DNA of 64,000 nucleotides from positions 5,518,001 to 5,582,000 of the forward strand of contig NZ_CP042266.1 in NCBI RefSeq assembly GCF_007856155.1, written 5' to 3'. The number at the start of each line of letters is the position of its first letter. Position 1 is the stretch's first letter. The notes below the pieces were generated by a model. That model had not been told where the DNA came from and did not search any database. It saw only the letters and a program-made list of their open reading frames with translations. Shown here one piece after another: positions 17,339-25,576 of the stretch. Made by a program: the position numbers and the translations under genes. This DNA comes from Streptomyces qinzhouensis. Lineage in GTDB: Bacteria > Actinomycetota > Actinomycetes > Streptomycetales > Streptomycetaceae.

Positions 17339-19192
17339 TCAGACCAGACTGTCCCGCCATGCCCGGTGCAGACCGGCGAACCGGCCCCCGGAGGCGGTGA
17401 TCAGCTCTCCCGGCGGTCCATCCTCCACGATCCGGCCGTGCTCCATCACCAGCACCCGGTCCGCGACCTCGACCGTGGACAGCCGGTGCGCGATGACCAG
17501 CGCCGTACGGCCGTGGAGCACCGTGTCCATCGCCCGCTGCACCGCCCGCTCGCCCGGGACGTCCAGAGAGCTGGTCGCCTCGTCGAGGATCAGCACCGCC
17601 GGGTCGGCCAGGAGCGCCCGGGCGAACGCGACCAGTTGGCGCTGGCCCGCCGAGATCCGGCCACCGCGCTTGCGGACGTCGGTGTCGTAGCCGTCGGGGA
17701 GCGCGGTGATGAATCCATGCGCGCCGATCGCCCGCGCCGCCGCCTCGATCTCGGCACGGCTCGCGTCCGGGCGGCCGACGGCGATGTTCTCCGCGACCGT
17801 CCCGGAGAAGAGGAACGCCTCCTGGGTCACCATCACCACCCCGCGCCGCAGCTCCGCCGTCGCCAGCTCGCCCAGAGGCACACCGTCGAGGAGTACCCGC
17901 CCCTCGGTGGGGTCGTAGAACCGGGCCAGCAGTTTGGCGAGCGTGGACTTGCCCGCGCCGGTCGAGCCGACCACCGCCACCGTCTGCCCGGCCGGAATCA
18001 CCAGGTCGAGGCGGGGCAGTACCTCCCCGCCGGTGCGGTAGGAGAACCGCACACCGTCGAAGACCACTTCACGGCCCGGCTGTCCGGCCGCGGGCCGCGG
18101 CAGGGGAACCGGCTGCCGGGGCTCCCGTACCGACGGTGTCTGCGCCAGCAGTCCGGCGATCTTCCGCAACGAGGCCGCGGCCGACTCGTACGAGTTCAGG
18201 AACATGCCGAGCCGGTCGATGGGGTCGTAGAGCCGCCGCAGATACAGCGCGCACGCCGCCAGCACACCCAGCGCCAGCGTGCCGTCCGCGACCCGGTAGG
18301 CACCCCACAGCACCATGCCCGCGACCGCGGTGTTCGCCACCAGCCGGGACCCCATCACGAAGAGCGCCAGCTCCAGCATCGCGTCCCCGTTGCTGCGGCC
18401 GTGCTCCGCGTTCAGCCGGTGGAACGCCTCGTCGTTCGCCCGCTCGCGGCGGAACGCCCGGACCGGCCGGATGCCGTTCATCGTCTCCGCGAACTTCACG
18501 ATGACCGCCGCCATCGCCGTCGACTTCCGGCTGTAGATCACGGCACAGCGCCGCCGGTAGAACCTGATCAGCAGGGAGAGCGGCAGGAAGGTGAGGACCG
18601 CGAGGGCGCCGATGCCGAGGTCGAGCCAGAGCAGCAGGGCCGCGATGTAGACGAACGCCAGCAGGACGTTGATCAGTTCCTGGAGGCCTTCGTCCAGCAG
18701 CTCCCGCAGCGATTCCACATCCGCCGTCGACCGGGAGATCAGCCGGCCCGAGGTGTACCGCTCGTGGAAGTCGACGCCGAGTGCCTGCGCGTGCCCGAAG
18801 ATCCGGGCCCGCAGAACGACCAGGACGTCCTGGCTGAGCCGGCTCATGGAGGTGACGAAGAAGTACTGGAGCAGCCCGGCGCCGAAGGCGGCGGACGCAT
18901 AGCCCGCGGCGACCGCGATCAGCGGCCCGTAGTCGTTGTCGCGGACCGCCGGGACGCCCCGGTCGATCGCGTACGCGACCAGCAGCGGGCCCGCCTGCAC
19001 GGCGGCCTGCTGGAGCAGCAGAAGCAGAGCCACCAGGACCACGCGGCCGCGGTACGGGGAGAGCAGCGAGCGCAGGAGGGTGCGGGTCGCGCCCCGGGCG
19101 GCGGGGAGGTCGTCCCGGTCGAAGGGGTCGTCGCCGGGTTCACCGGGTGGGGGCTGTTCGGTCGGTTCGGCCGGTGGGGTCGGCTGGCTCAT
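17339..19192 (-). CDS. ABC exporter half-transporter, catalytically competent subunit
   Basis: The 617-aa protein fuses a six-helix exporter membrane domain (about 45-340) to an ATPase domain (about 370-610). Walker A is GSTGAGKST, Walker B VLILDEATSSLD keeps the catalytic Glu, and the H-loop is IAHRLSTV. The signature motif is altered (RISAGQRQ rather than LSGGQ). Its start overlaps the partner's stop (ATGA). In heterodimeric exporters of the TM287/288 type, the consensus site combines this subunit's Walker motifs with the partner's normal signature. Likely substrates are drugs, lipids or peptides; none can be assigned. Confidence 0.92.
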   Translation of the reverse strand: MSQPTPPAEPTEQPPPGEPGDDPFDRDDLPAARGATRTLLRSLLSPYRGRVVLVALLLLLQQAAVQAGPLLVAYAIDRGVPAVRDNDYGPLIAVAAGYASAAFGAGLLQYFFVTSMSRLSQDVLVVLRARIFGHAQALGVDFHERYTSGRLISRSTADVESLRELLDEGLQELINVLLAFVYIAALLLWLDLGIGALAVLTFLPLSLLIRFYRRRCAVIYSRKSTAMAAVIVKFAETMNGIRPVRAFRRERANDEAFHRLNAEHGRSNGDAMLELALFVMGSRLVANTAVAGMVLWGAYRVADGTLALGVLAACALYLRRLYDPIDRLGMFLNSYESAAASLRKIAGLLAQTPSVREPRQPVPLPRPAAGQPGREVVFDGVRFSYRTGGEVLPRLDLVIPAGQTVAVVGSTGAGKSTLAKLLARFYDPTEGRVLLDGVPLGELATAELRRGVVMVTQEAFLFSGTVAENIAVGRPDASRAEIEAAARAIGAHGFITALPDGYDTDVRKRGGRISAGQRQLVAFARALLADPAVLILDEATSSLDVPGERAVQRAMDTVLHGRTALVIAHRLSTVEVADRVLVMEHGRIVEDGPPGELITASGGRFAGLHRAWRDSLV

Positions 19193-21174
19193 GGACGTAT
19201 TCCTTCCGGCAGTTCCGCCCGTTCCACCGGCACACCGGACTCTGCGGGCACACCGGGCACACCGGGCACACCGGGTTCCTCCGGCTTCGGCGGACCCGTC
19301 TCCTCCGCGCTCGTACGCGGCGCCGGGACCCGCTCCGTGCCCGACATCAGCCAGGCGTACTCCGCACTGGTCCGCAGCAGTTCCTGGTGGGTGCCGACGG
19401 CCGCGATCCGCCCGCCGGAGAGCAGCGCCACCCGATCGGCGAGCAGCACCGTCGACGGCCGGTGCGCCACGACCAGGGCGGTGGTGTCCTTCAGTACGGC
19501 CCGGAGCGCGGCCTCCACCCGCGCCTCCGTATGGACGTCGAGCGCGGACAGCGGATCGTCCAGCACCAGGAAGCGGGGGCGGGCCGCCACCGCGCGGGCC
19601 AGCGCCAGCCGCTGCCGCTGCCCGCCCGACAGGGTCAGCCCCTGTTCGCCGACCTCGGTGCCGGCACCCCGGGGAAGCGCCGGTACGAAATCGGCCTGGG
19701 CCACACCGAGGGCCCGGTCCAGCGTCTCCGGACCGGCCCCGGCCGCGCCCATCAGGACGTTCTCCGCGACGGTCGCCGAGAAGAGCGTGGGCTCCTCGAA
19801 CGCCACCGACACCAGCGTCCGCAGCTCTTCGCGCGGCATCGCCGTGATGTCCGTACCGTCCAGGGTGATCCGCCCGGCGGTCACCTCGTGGAGCCGGGGC
19901 ACCAGGGCGGTCAGCGCCGTCTTGCCGCTGCCGGTGGCACCGACGAGGGCCATCGTCTCACCGGGGCGGATATGCAGGTCGATGCCGTCGAGCACGGGAA
20001 CGGCGGCCGGGGACGCGTCCGGAAAGCGGAACGTGACGCCCTCGAACCGGATTCCGGAGCGGGCGGTTCCGGAGCCCTCCGGGCCCGTACCCCCGGCCCC
20101 CTCCGGGCCCGTCCGGTCGTGGTCGGACTCCGCCGGCTCGTCCATCACCTCGAAGTACCGCTCCGTCGCGGTCGCCGCCTCCTGGCAGAGCGCCAGCAGG
20201 AACCCCATCGACTCCACCGGCCAGCGCAGCGCCAGCGCCGTCGACAGGAACGCCACCAGGGTGCCTGCCGACAGCTCGCCGTCCGCCACCTGCACCGTGC
20301 CGAGCACGAGCGCCGCACCGATCGCGGTCTCCGGGATGATGGTGATCGCCGCCCAGATGCCCGCCACCATCCGCGCCTTCAACAGCTCCGTACCGCGCAG
20401 CAGCCCCGCCAGAGCGTGGAAGGACCGCTCCTGGCTGCGGTGACGGCCGAAGCCCTTGATGACGCGGACACCGAGAACGCTCTCCTCCATGACCGTCGCC
20501 AGATCCCCGGCCTGGTCCTGGGCGCGCCGGGACGCGACGGAGTACCGGGCTTCGAAGTACGCGCAGATCACGATCAGCGGCACGATCGGCAGCATCACCA
20601 GCAGGCCCAGCGTCCACTGCTGCACCAGCAGAATCACCAGCCCGACCAGGATGGTCACCCCGTTGACCAGCAGGAAGGTCAGCGGGAACGACAGGAAGAT
20701 CCGGATCAGGTTCAGATCCCCGGTGCCCCGCGACAGCAACTGGCCCGACGGCCAGCGGTCGTGGAAGGCCAGCGGCACCCGCTGGAGGTGCCGGTAGAGA
20801 TCCGCCCGCATCGACGCTTCGACCCCCGCCAGCGGCCGGGCCACCAGCCACCGCCGGAACCCGAAGAGCACCGCCTCCGCGACGCCGAGCAGCAGCAGTG
20901 CCAGCGCCCCCAGCCAGACCCCGCCGGGATCGCGGTCCGCGACCGGCCCGTCGACGATCCACTTCAGTACGAGCGGGATCAGCAGGCTCAGACACGAGGC
21001 GACGATCGCGACGCCGGCGGCGGTGAACAGCCGGGCGCGTACCGGCCGTACATACGGCCACAGCCGCAGCAGCACCCGGACGACGGACCGTTTCCGCGCC
21101 GGGGGATCGTCCGCGGGGGTGGGCCGCGGGGGCCGGCCGGCCGCGTTCTCCTGGGGTGACGGGTAAGTGGGCAT
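19189..21174 (-). CDS. ABC exporter half-transporter, degenerate-site subunit
   Basis: The 661-aa exporter subunit has six membrane helices (about 40-330) and an ATPase domain (about 375-615). Walker A GATGSGKT and signature LSGGQRQR are normal, but Walker B reads FLVLDDPLSALD, with Asp where the catalytic Glu should be. This loss in one partner is the mark of an asymmetric heterodimer. The C-terminus has a short GVPGVPGVP repeat encoded by a triplet of ACCGGGCAC units near 19250-19280. It is the first gene of the pair and its stop overlaps the next ATG. It is divergent from the L,D-transpeptidase gene. Confidence 0.92.
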   Translation of the reverse strand: MPTYPSPQENAAGRPPRPTPADDPPARKRSVVRVLLRLWPYVRPVRARLFTAAGVAIVASCLSLLIPLVLKWIVDGPVADRDPGGVWLGALALLLLGVAEAVLFGFRRWLVARPLAGVEASMRADLYRHLQRVPLAFHDRWPSGQLLSRGTGDLNLIRIFLSFPLTFLLVNGVTILVGLVILLVQQWTLGLLVMLPIVPLIVICAYFEARYSVASRRAQDQAGDLATVMEESVLGVRVIKGFGRHRSQERSFHALAGLLRGTELLKARMVAGIWAAITIIPETAIGAALVLGTVQVADGELSAGTLVAFLSTALALRWPVESMGFLLALCQEAATATERYFEVMDEPAESDHDRTGPEGAGGTGPEGSGTARSGIRFEGVTFRFPDASPAAVPVLDGIDLHIRPGETMALVGATGSGKTALTALVPRLHEVTAGRITLDGTDITAMPREELRTLVSVAFEEPTLFSATVAENVLMGAAGAGPETLDRALGVAQADFVPALPRGAGTEVGEQGLTLSGGQRQRLALARAVAARPRFLVLDDPLSALDVHTEARVEAALRAVLKDTTALVVAHRPSTVLLADRVALLSGGRIAAVGTHQELLRTSAEYAWLMSGTERVPAPRTSAEETGPPKPEEPGVPGVPGVPAESGVPVERAELPEGIRP

Positions 21175-21347
21175 CAGGACCGAGCGTACGGTTCACCACT
21201 GACACCCTTCATCCGGTTTTCCGCTCATCCGGTTGTCCGCGCGGCGACCACGGCGACCACGGCGGGCGGGGCCGTTCGCGCCACCCCGCGCCGGACCGCT
21301 GTCCCCGGTCCACGTTTCCCCCGCGGGCCCGTGGTCGTTGGACGGGC

Positions 21348-22583
21348 GTGAGACACGTACTCAAGCGGACGGGCCGGGGCGCGCTGATCGCCGTGGCACG
21401 GGTCGGACTGGCAGGACTGTTGGCGGGGCTCTCCGGCTGTGCCCCGGGCGGCGGCGAGGGAGGCGATTCCGGGGTCGTACCACCGCAGCTGGTGTCGGGG
21501 GAGGTGATCCGGGTGACCCCGGAGGACGGCGCCCGGGGCGTCGACCCCAAGAGCCGGCTCGAAGTACGGCTCACCAGCGGGCGGCTGGAGCGCGTCACGG
21601 TCAACCGGATCGAGAACGAGGCCCCGACCGCCGTACCGGGCGCGATCTCCGCGGACGGGCTGCGCTGGCGGCCCGCCGAGGGCACCCGCCTCGGGCTCGC
21701 CGCCAAGTACTCCGTCGATGTGGTCGCCCTCGACGGCCACGGCCGGCGCACCGCCCGGCACACCACGTTCACCACCAAGGTCCCGGAAAGCCGTTTCATC
21801 GGCTACTTCAAGCCGGAGCACCGTTCCACCGTCGGCACCGGGATGATCGTCTCCTTCGACTTCAACCGGAAGATCACCGACCGGGCGGCGGTCCGGCAGG
21901 CGATCCGGGTCAGCTCCGACCCGCCGGTCGAGATCGCCGGGCACTGGTTCGGCGACCAGCGGCTCGACTTCCGGCCCGAGCGGTACTGGACGCCCGGCAC
22001 CAAGGTCACGGTCGATATCGGGCTCCGGGACGTCGAGGCCGCCCCCGGGGCCTACGGCATCCAGGACAAGACCGTCGTCTTCACCGTCGGACGCTCGCAG
22101 ATCTCCCTCGTCGACGCCGAGGCCAAGACGATGGAGGTACGGAACGAGGGCAGCCTGATCGCCACGCTGCCGATCACCGCCGGGGCGCCGAACGCGATGA
22201 CGTACAACGGGAAGATGGTCGTGAGCGAGATGCACGACGTGACCCGGATGAACGGCGCGACCGTCGGCTTCACCGACAACGACGGCAAGGGCGAGTACGA
22301 CATCAAGGACGTGCCCCACGCCATGCGGCTGACCCGGACCGGCACCTTCCTGCACGGGAACTACTGGGCGTCGGCGGACATCTTCGGCACGGCCAACGTC
22401 AGTCACGGCTGTGTCGGGCTGCGCGATGTGAAGGGCGGCAGCGGGGACACCCCGGCGGGCTGGTTCTTCGACCGCACCCTGATCGGCGATGTGGTGGAGG
22501 TGATCAACTCGCATGACAAGACGGTCGCCCCCGACAACGGGCTGAGCGGCTGGAACATGTCGTGGGAGGAGTGGAAGAGGTGA
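21348..22583 (+). CDS. L,D-transpeptidase lipoprotein (YkuD family with Ig-like domains)
   Basis: This 411-aa lipoprotein has lipobox LSGC with Cys31, two Ig-like domains (about 50-255), and a C-terminal YkuD catalytic domain with SHGCVGL carrying the nucleophile Cys355. The architecture is that of mycobacterial Ldt enzymes, which form 3-3 cross-links in peptidoglycan outside the membrane. GTG 21348 is chosen because the signal peptide begins there; the ribosome binding site is weak. It is divergent from the ABC exporter operon. The C-terminal WNMSWEEW tail resembles that of other actinobacterial Ldts. Confidence 0.94.
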   Translation: MRHVLKRTGRGALIAVARVGLAGLLAGLSGCAPGGGEGGDSGVVPPQLVSGEVIRVTPEDGARGVDPKSRLEVRLTSGRLERVTVNRIENEAPTAVPGAISADGLRWRPAEGTRLGLAAKYSVDVVALDGHGRRTARHTTFTTKVPESRFIGYFKPEHRSTVGTGMIVSFDFNRKITDRAAVRQAIRVSSDPPVEIAGHWFGDQRLDFRPERYWTPGTKVTVDIGLRDVEAAPGAYGIQDKTVVFTVGRSQISLVDAEAKTMEVRNEGSLIATLPITAGAPNAMTYNGKMVVSEMHDVTRMNGATVGFTDNDGKGEYDIKDVPHAMRLTRTGTFLHGNYWASADIFGTANVSHGCVGLRDVKGGSGDTPAGWFFDRTLIGDVVEVINSHDKTVAPDNGLSGWNMSWEEWKR

Positions 22584-22692
22584 CCGCGGGCGGTTGAGGG
22601 GCCGGGGCCGGGCCGTCTCCCGGGGTGCGGCGCGGGGTGGTTGTGAGACAACGCACGGCCTGCCCCGCCGTCCCTCCCCTTAGCCTCCTCGT

Positions 22693-23478
22693 ATGAGCAC
22701 TGTCTCCCTCGAAGTCGCCGGCGGCGTCGGTACGATCCGGCTCGACCGCCCCCCGATGAACGCGCTCGACATCGCCCTCCAGGACCGTTTGCGGGAGCTG
22801 GCCGGCGAGGCCGGGCAGCGCCCCGACGTCCGGGCCGTGATCCTGTACGGCGGTGAGAAGGTGTTCGCCGCGGGGGCGGACATCAAGGAGATGCTGGAGA
22901 TCGACCACGCGGGCATGGTGGACCGGTCGCGGGCGCTCCAGGAGGCCTTCACGGCGGTCGCCCGGATCCCCAAGCCGGTGGTCGCCGCGGTGACCGGATA
23001 CGCGCTGGGCGGCGGGTGCGAGCTGGCCCTGTGCGCCGACTACCGGATCGCCGCGGACAACGCGAAGCTGGGCCAGCCCGAGATCCTGCTCGGGCTGATT
23101 CCCGGGGCGGGCGGCACCCAGCGGCTGTCCCGGCTGATCGGTCCCTCGCGGGCCAAGGACCTCATCTTCACCGGGCGCCAGGTGAAGGCGGCCGAGGCGC
23201 TGGAGCTCGGGCTGGTGGACCGGGTCGTCCCCGCCGCCGAGGTCTACGAGGCCGCCCATGCCTGGGCCGCCCGGCTCGCCAAGGGCCCGGCGCTGGCGCT
23301 GCGGGCGGCGAAGGAGTCCGTGGACGTCGGTCTGGAAGCGGACATCGACACCGGTCTGGCGGTCGAACGGAACTGGTTCGCCGGACTGTTCGCCACGGAG
23401 GACCGGGAGCGAGGGATGCGCAGCTTTGTGGCGGAGGGCCCCGGGAAGGCGGTCTTCACCGGCACCGAGGACCTCTGA
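22693..23478 (+). CDS. Enoyl-CoA hydratase/isomerase family protein
   Basis: The 261-aa crotonase-fold protein has the oxyanion-hole regions FAAGADIKEM and GYALGGGCELAL, and the catalytic Glu region in GQPEILLGLIPGAGGTQRL. Both Glu of the hydratase type appear present, so hydration of trans-2-enoyl-CoA in fatty-acid or amino-acid breakdown is the likely reaction. The start ATG 22693 has a CCTTAGCCTCC context without a strong ribosome binding site. It is monocistronic. Three 27-bp tandem repeats begin at its stop codon. Confidence 0.92.
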   Translation: MSTVSLEVAGGVGTIRLDRPPMNALDIALQDRLRELAGEAGQRPDVRAVILYGGEKVFAAGADIKEMLEIDHAGMVDRSRALQEAFTAVARIPKPVVAAVTGYALGGGCELALCADYRIAADNAKLGQPEILLGLIPGAGGTQRLSRLIGPSRAKDLIFTGRQVKAAEALELGLVDRVVPAAEVYEAAHAWAARLAKGPALALRAAKESVDVGLEADIDTGLAVERNWFAGLFATEDRERGMRSFVAEGPGKAVFTGTEDL

Positions 23479-23551
23479 CCCCGAACCTCCGACCCGCACC
23501 TCTGACCCCGAACCTCCGACCCGCACCTCTGACCCCGGACCTCCGACCCGC
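23471..23551 (+). repeat. Three 27-bp tandem repeats at the end of the enoyl-CoA hydratase gene
   Basis: The unit begins ACCTCTGACCCCGAACC and is repeated three times (23471-23497, 23498-23524, 23525-23551) with one base change in the third copy. The stop codon lies in the first unit. Near-identity suggests recent slippage or unequal exchange. Confidence 0.8.
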
Positions 23552-23636
23552 ACCTCCGGTCGTACTTCCGAACCGCCGTGGACGGCCGGTCCGGTCCGGT
23601 GCGCCGTGGCCGGTTGAGGGGAACGAACCTTGCTGG

Positions 23637-23716
23637 TTCCTTAAGGCGGTCTTACCTGCACCTTAAGGAATCGGCCCGCCCCGTCTCCCCGGGCGCCCTG
23701 TTGACAAGGTGTCAAC
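23637..23716. promoter_or_regulatory. Two inverted repeats and a possible promoter before the ATP-binding gene
   Basis: TTCCTTAAGG (23637-23646) and CCTTAAGGAA (23661-23670) form a perfect 10-bp inverted repeat with a 14-base spacer. GTTGACA-AGG-TGTCAAC at 23700-23716 is a second perfect one. TTGACA within it, followed 16 bases later by CAGGGT, resembles a vegetative promoter. A terminator-like hairpin follows at 23772-23800, so the transcript may be short. Confidence 0.5.
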
Positions 23717-23771
23717 GCAGCTCAGGGTGGGCACAACTCGCCTCATGGGGCCACTGACATATGCCACCACA

Positions 23772-23800
23772 GGCCCCCGGAATGTGCAGTTCCGGGGGCC
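23772..23800 (+). terminator. Strong hairpin upstream of the ATP-binding gene
   Basis: A perfect 11-bp stem GGCCCCCGGAA with TTCCGGGGGCC has loop TGTGCAG and is followed by CTATT. It lies 52 bases before ATG 23853 and after a possible promoter, so it may terminate a short RNA or attenuate the downstream gene. Confidence 0.65.
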
Positions 23801-23852
23801 CTATTCCGCTGGAAAGGCCACGGAATCCGCGCTCAGCGGCCATGATGGGGGC

Positions 23853-24371
23853 ATGGCGGGCCTCGAAGGTGCGGAACAACCGCGGCAGCGTGACAGCGTG
23901 ACCGCGATCCGTTGGATGACCGCCATCGAGGACGAACAGGGACTGAAGGCGCTGGAGCTGTTCGGGGACCCCTCGCTGGCGGAGGTGGGACTCCCGTCCC
24001 GCCCCGAATCCGCGGCCACCGCCCGGCGGCTGACCCATTCCGTGATCGTCCGTCAGTGGGCGCTCTCCGCCCAGACCGCCGAATCGGCGGTCCTTCTCGT
24101 CTCCGAACTGGTGGGGAACGCGGTCCGGCACACCGGCGCCCGGGTCTTCGGGCTGCGGATGACGCGCCGCCCGGGCTGGATCCGGGTCGAGGTGCGCGAC
24201 CCCTCGCGCGGACTGCCCTGTCTGCTGCCGGTCCAGCCGATGGACATCAGCGGGCGAGGGCTCTTCCTGGTGGACCGGCTGTCCGACCGGTGGGGAGTGG
24301 ATCTGCTGCCGCGCGGCAAGACGACCTGGTTCGAGATGAGGGTGCCCCAGCGGGGCGTCGCCCAGCCCTGA
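23853..24371 (+). CDS. RsbW/SpoIIAB-like ATP-binding regulatory protein
   Basis: The 172-aa protein has an N-terminal tail of about 50 residues and a HATPase_c domain with N-box LLVSELVGNAVRHTG and G-box SGRGLFLVDRLSDRWGV. The domain type binds ATP and acts in partner-switching control of sigma factors. ATG 23853 (GGGGG upstream) is preferred. The frame is open to ATG 23745 through the hairpin, so a longer form is conceivable. It is monocistronic with a clear terminator after it. No sigma or anti-anti-sigma gene is adjacent, so its partner is unknown. Confidence 0.85.
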   Translation: MAGLEGAEQPRQRDSVTAIRWMTAIEDEQGLKALELFGDPSLAEVGLPSRPESAATARRLTHSVIVRQWALSAQTAESAVLLVSELVGNAVRHTGARVFGLRMTRRPGWIRVEVRDPSRGLPCLLPVQPMDISGRGLFLVDRLSDRWGVDLLPRGKTTWFEMRVPQRGVAQP

Positions 24372-24425
24372 GGTCACCGCTCCGGACGCCCCCGGCGGGC
24401 TCGCCGGCCCGGCCCCGGATACCGC

Positions 24426-24468
24426 AGAAGCCCCCACGGGCACCGGTGTACGGCGGGCGGGGGCTTCT
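24426..24468 (+). terminator. Terminator after the ATP-binding gene
   Basis: A 10-bp stem AGAAGCCCCC with GGGGGCTTCT lies 55 bases past the stop; the 23-base loop may form its own small stem. Confidence 0.7.
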
Positions 24469-24612
24469 GGGGAGCGCCGTGGACAGGGGGGTGTTTCCAC
24501 GGCCGCTGATAACGACCGAGCTCGGGTCGGAGGAGGTCGTGTCCCCGACTATGGCAGACCGCGAAACAACTCCCAAATTCGCCAATCGGTCATAAGTCAT
24601 CAAAGTGGGTGG

Positions 24613-24637
24613 TTCTCGCGAGAATCTCAGGTGAGAT
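24613..24637. promoter_or_regulatory. Two abutting palindromes upstream of the deacetylase-like gene
   Basis: TTCTCGCGAGAA (24613-24624) is a perfect 12-bp palindrome that touches ATCTCA-GG-TGAGAT (24624-24637), also perfect. Both lie in an unusually AT-rich interval (about 24560-24780) about 150 bp ahead of the GTG start at 24782. They look like operator sites; the binding protein is unknown. Confidence 0.55.
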
Positions 24638-24781
24638 GGGGCACTTGCCTCGTAAATCTTGCTGAATCTCTGATGTGAGGGCATGTTTTTACGGTGCGAT
24701 GACATTGCACTCCCTTCGCGAAACTACCTAAATCGGGCTAATCATTACTTTCGTAGCATTCTCTGCCTAACGTCCTCTACT

Positions 24782-25576
24782 GTGACCCCGATCGACCGCC
24801 GTCGTGCCCTGCGGACCGGAGCCGGGGCCGCTGCCGCCGGTGCCCTCGCCACAAGCTGCGCCGACGGCGGCCGGGCCCCCACGCCCGCCCGTTCCGCCGT
24901 CACTCCCTCGGCCGGCGCGGCGGCCCGCCCCGCGGCCCGCCCGCCCGCCGCCCCCGCGCCCCGCCGTCACCCCGGCCGGCCCGCCCAGATCAGCCACGGC
25001 CCCACCGACCGGGACCGGGTCGCCCTCACCTTCCACGGCGCGGGCGATCCGGCCGTCGCCCGGGCCGTACTGACCGAGACCGAACGCGCCGGAGCCCGGA
25101 TCACCGTCCTCGCCGTCGGCACCTGGCTCGACGAGTATCCCGAGATGGCCCGCCGGATCCTCGACGGCGGACACGACCTGGGCAACCACACCCTGAACCA
25201 CGTCTCGGTCAACGAACTGCCCGAGGCCGAGGCGTACGCCGAGATCACCGGCTGTGCCGACCGGCTCCGCAGGCTCACCGGCTCCATCGGCACCTGGTTC
25301 CGGCCCTCGCGGACCCGGACCGCCACCCCGCTCGTCGTCCGGCTCGCCCAACGCGCCGGATATCCGCATGTCCTCTCCTACGACCTCGACTCCCTCGACG
25401 CCACCTCGCCCGGCGCCGCGGCCGTCACCCGCACGGTCGCCGGGCAGATCCACCGCGGATCGGTGGTCAGCCTCCACTTCGGCTATGCGGACACGGTCGC
25501 CGCACTGCCCGCCCTCCTCGACGACCTCCACCGCCGCGGACTGCGCGCGGTGACCACCACGGAGCTGCTGAGCTGA
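24782..25576 (+). CDS. Polysaccharide deacetylase-like lipoprotein with an altered catalytic motif
   Basis: The protein is about 264 aa. After a twin-Arg signal region (DRRRALRTGAG) and a TSC lipobox-like site comes a NodB-fold domain. Motif 1, normally TFDDG, reads LTFHGAGD, so the catalytic and metal-binding Asp pair is missing. Motif 2 (NHTLNH) is intact, and motif 3 reads RPSRTRT instead of RPPYG. It may be inactive, bind glycan, or use another mechanism. GTG 24782 is preferred over ATG 24683 because the extra 33 codons are AT-rich and full of rare codons. TAGCAT at 24755 could be a -10, giving a very short leader. Its stop overlaps the next ATG (TGATG). Confidence 0.82.
   Translation: MTPIDRRRALRTGAGAAAAGALATSCADGGRAPTPARSAVTPSAGAAARPAARPPAAPAPRRHPGRPAQISHGPTDRDRVALTFHGAGDPAVARAVLTETERAGARITVLAVGTWLDEYPEMARRILDGGHDLGNHTLNHVSVNELPEAEAYAEITGCADRLRRLTGSIGTWFRPSRTRTATPLVVRLAQRAGYPHVLSYDLDSLDATSPGAAAVTRTVAGQIHRGSVVSLHFGYADTVAALPALLDDLHRRGLRAVTTTELLS

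Noticed and set aside
23471..23551. 27-bp repeats as a CRISPR array
   Set aside because: Units are directly adjacent with no spacers.
24683..24781. Upstream ATG (with TTA at codon 3) as the start of the deacetylase-like gene
   Set aside because: The extra 33 codons are AT-rich with many rare codons and precede the signal peptide. GTG 24782 gives a normal exported protein.
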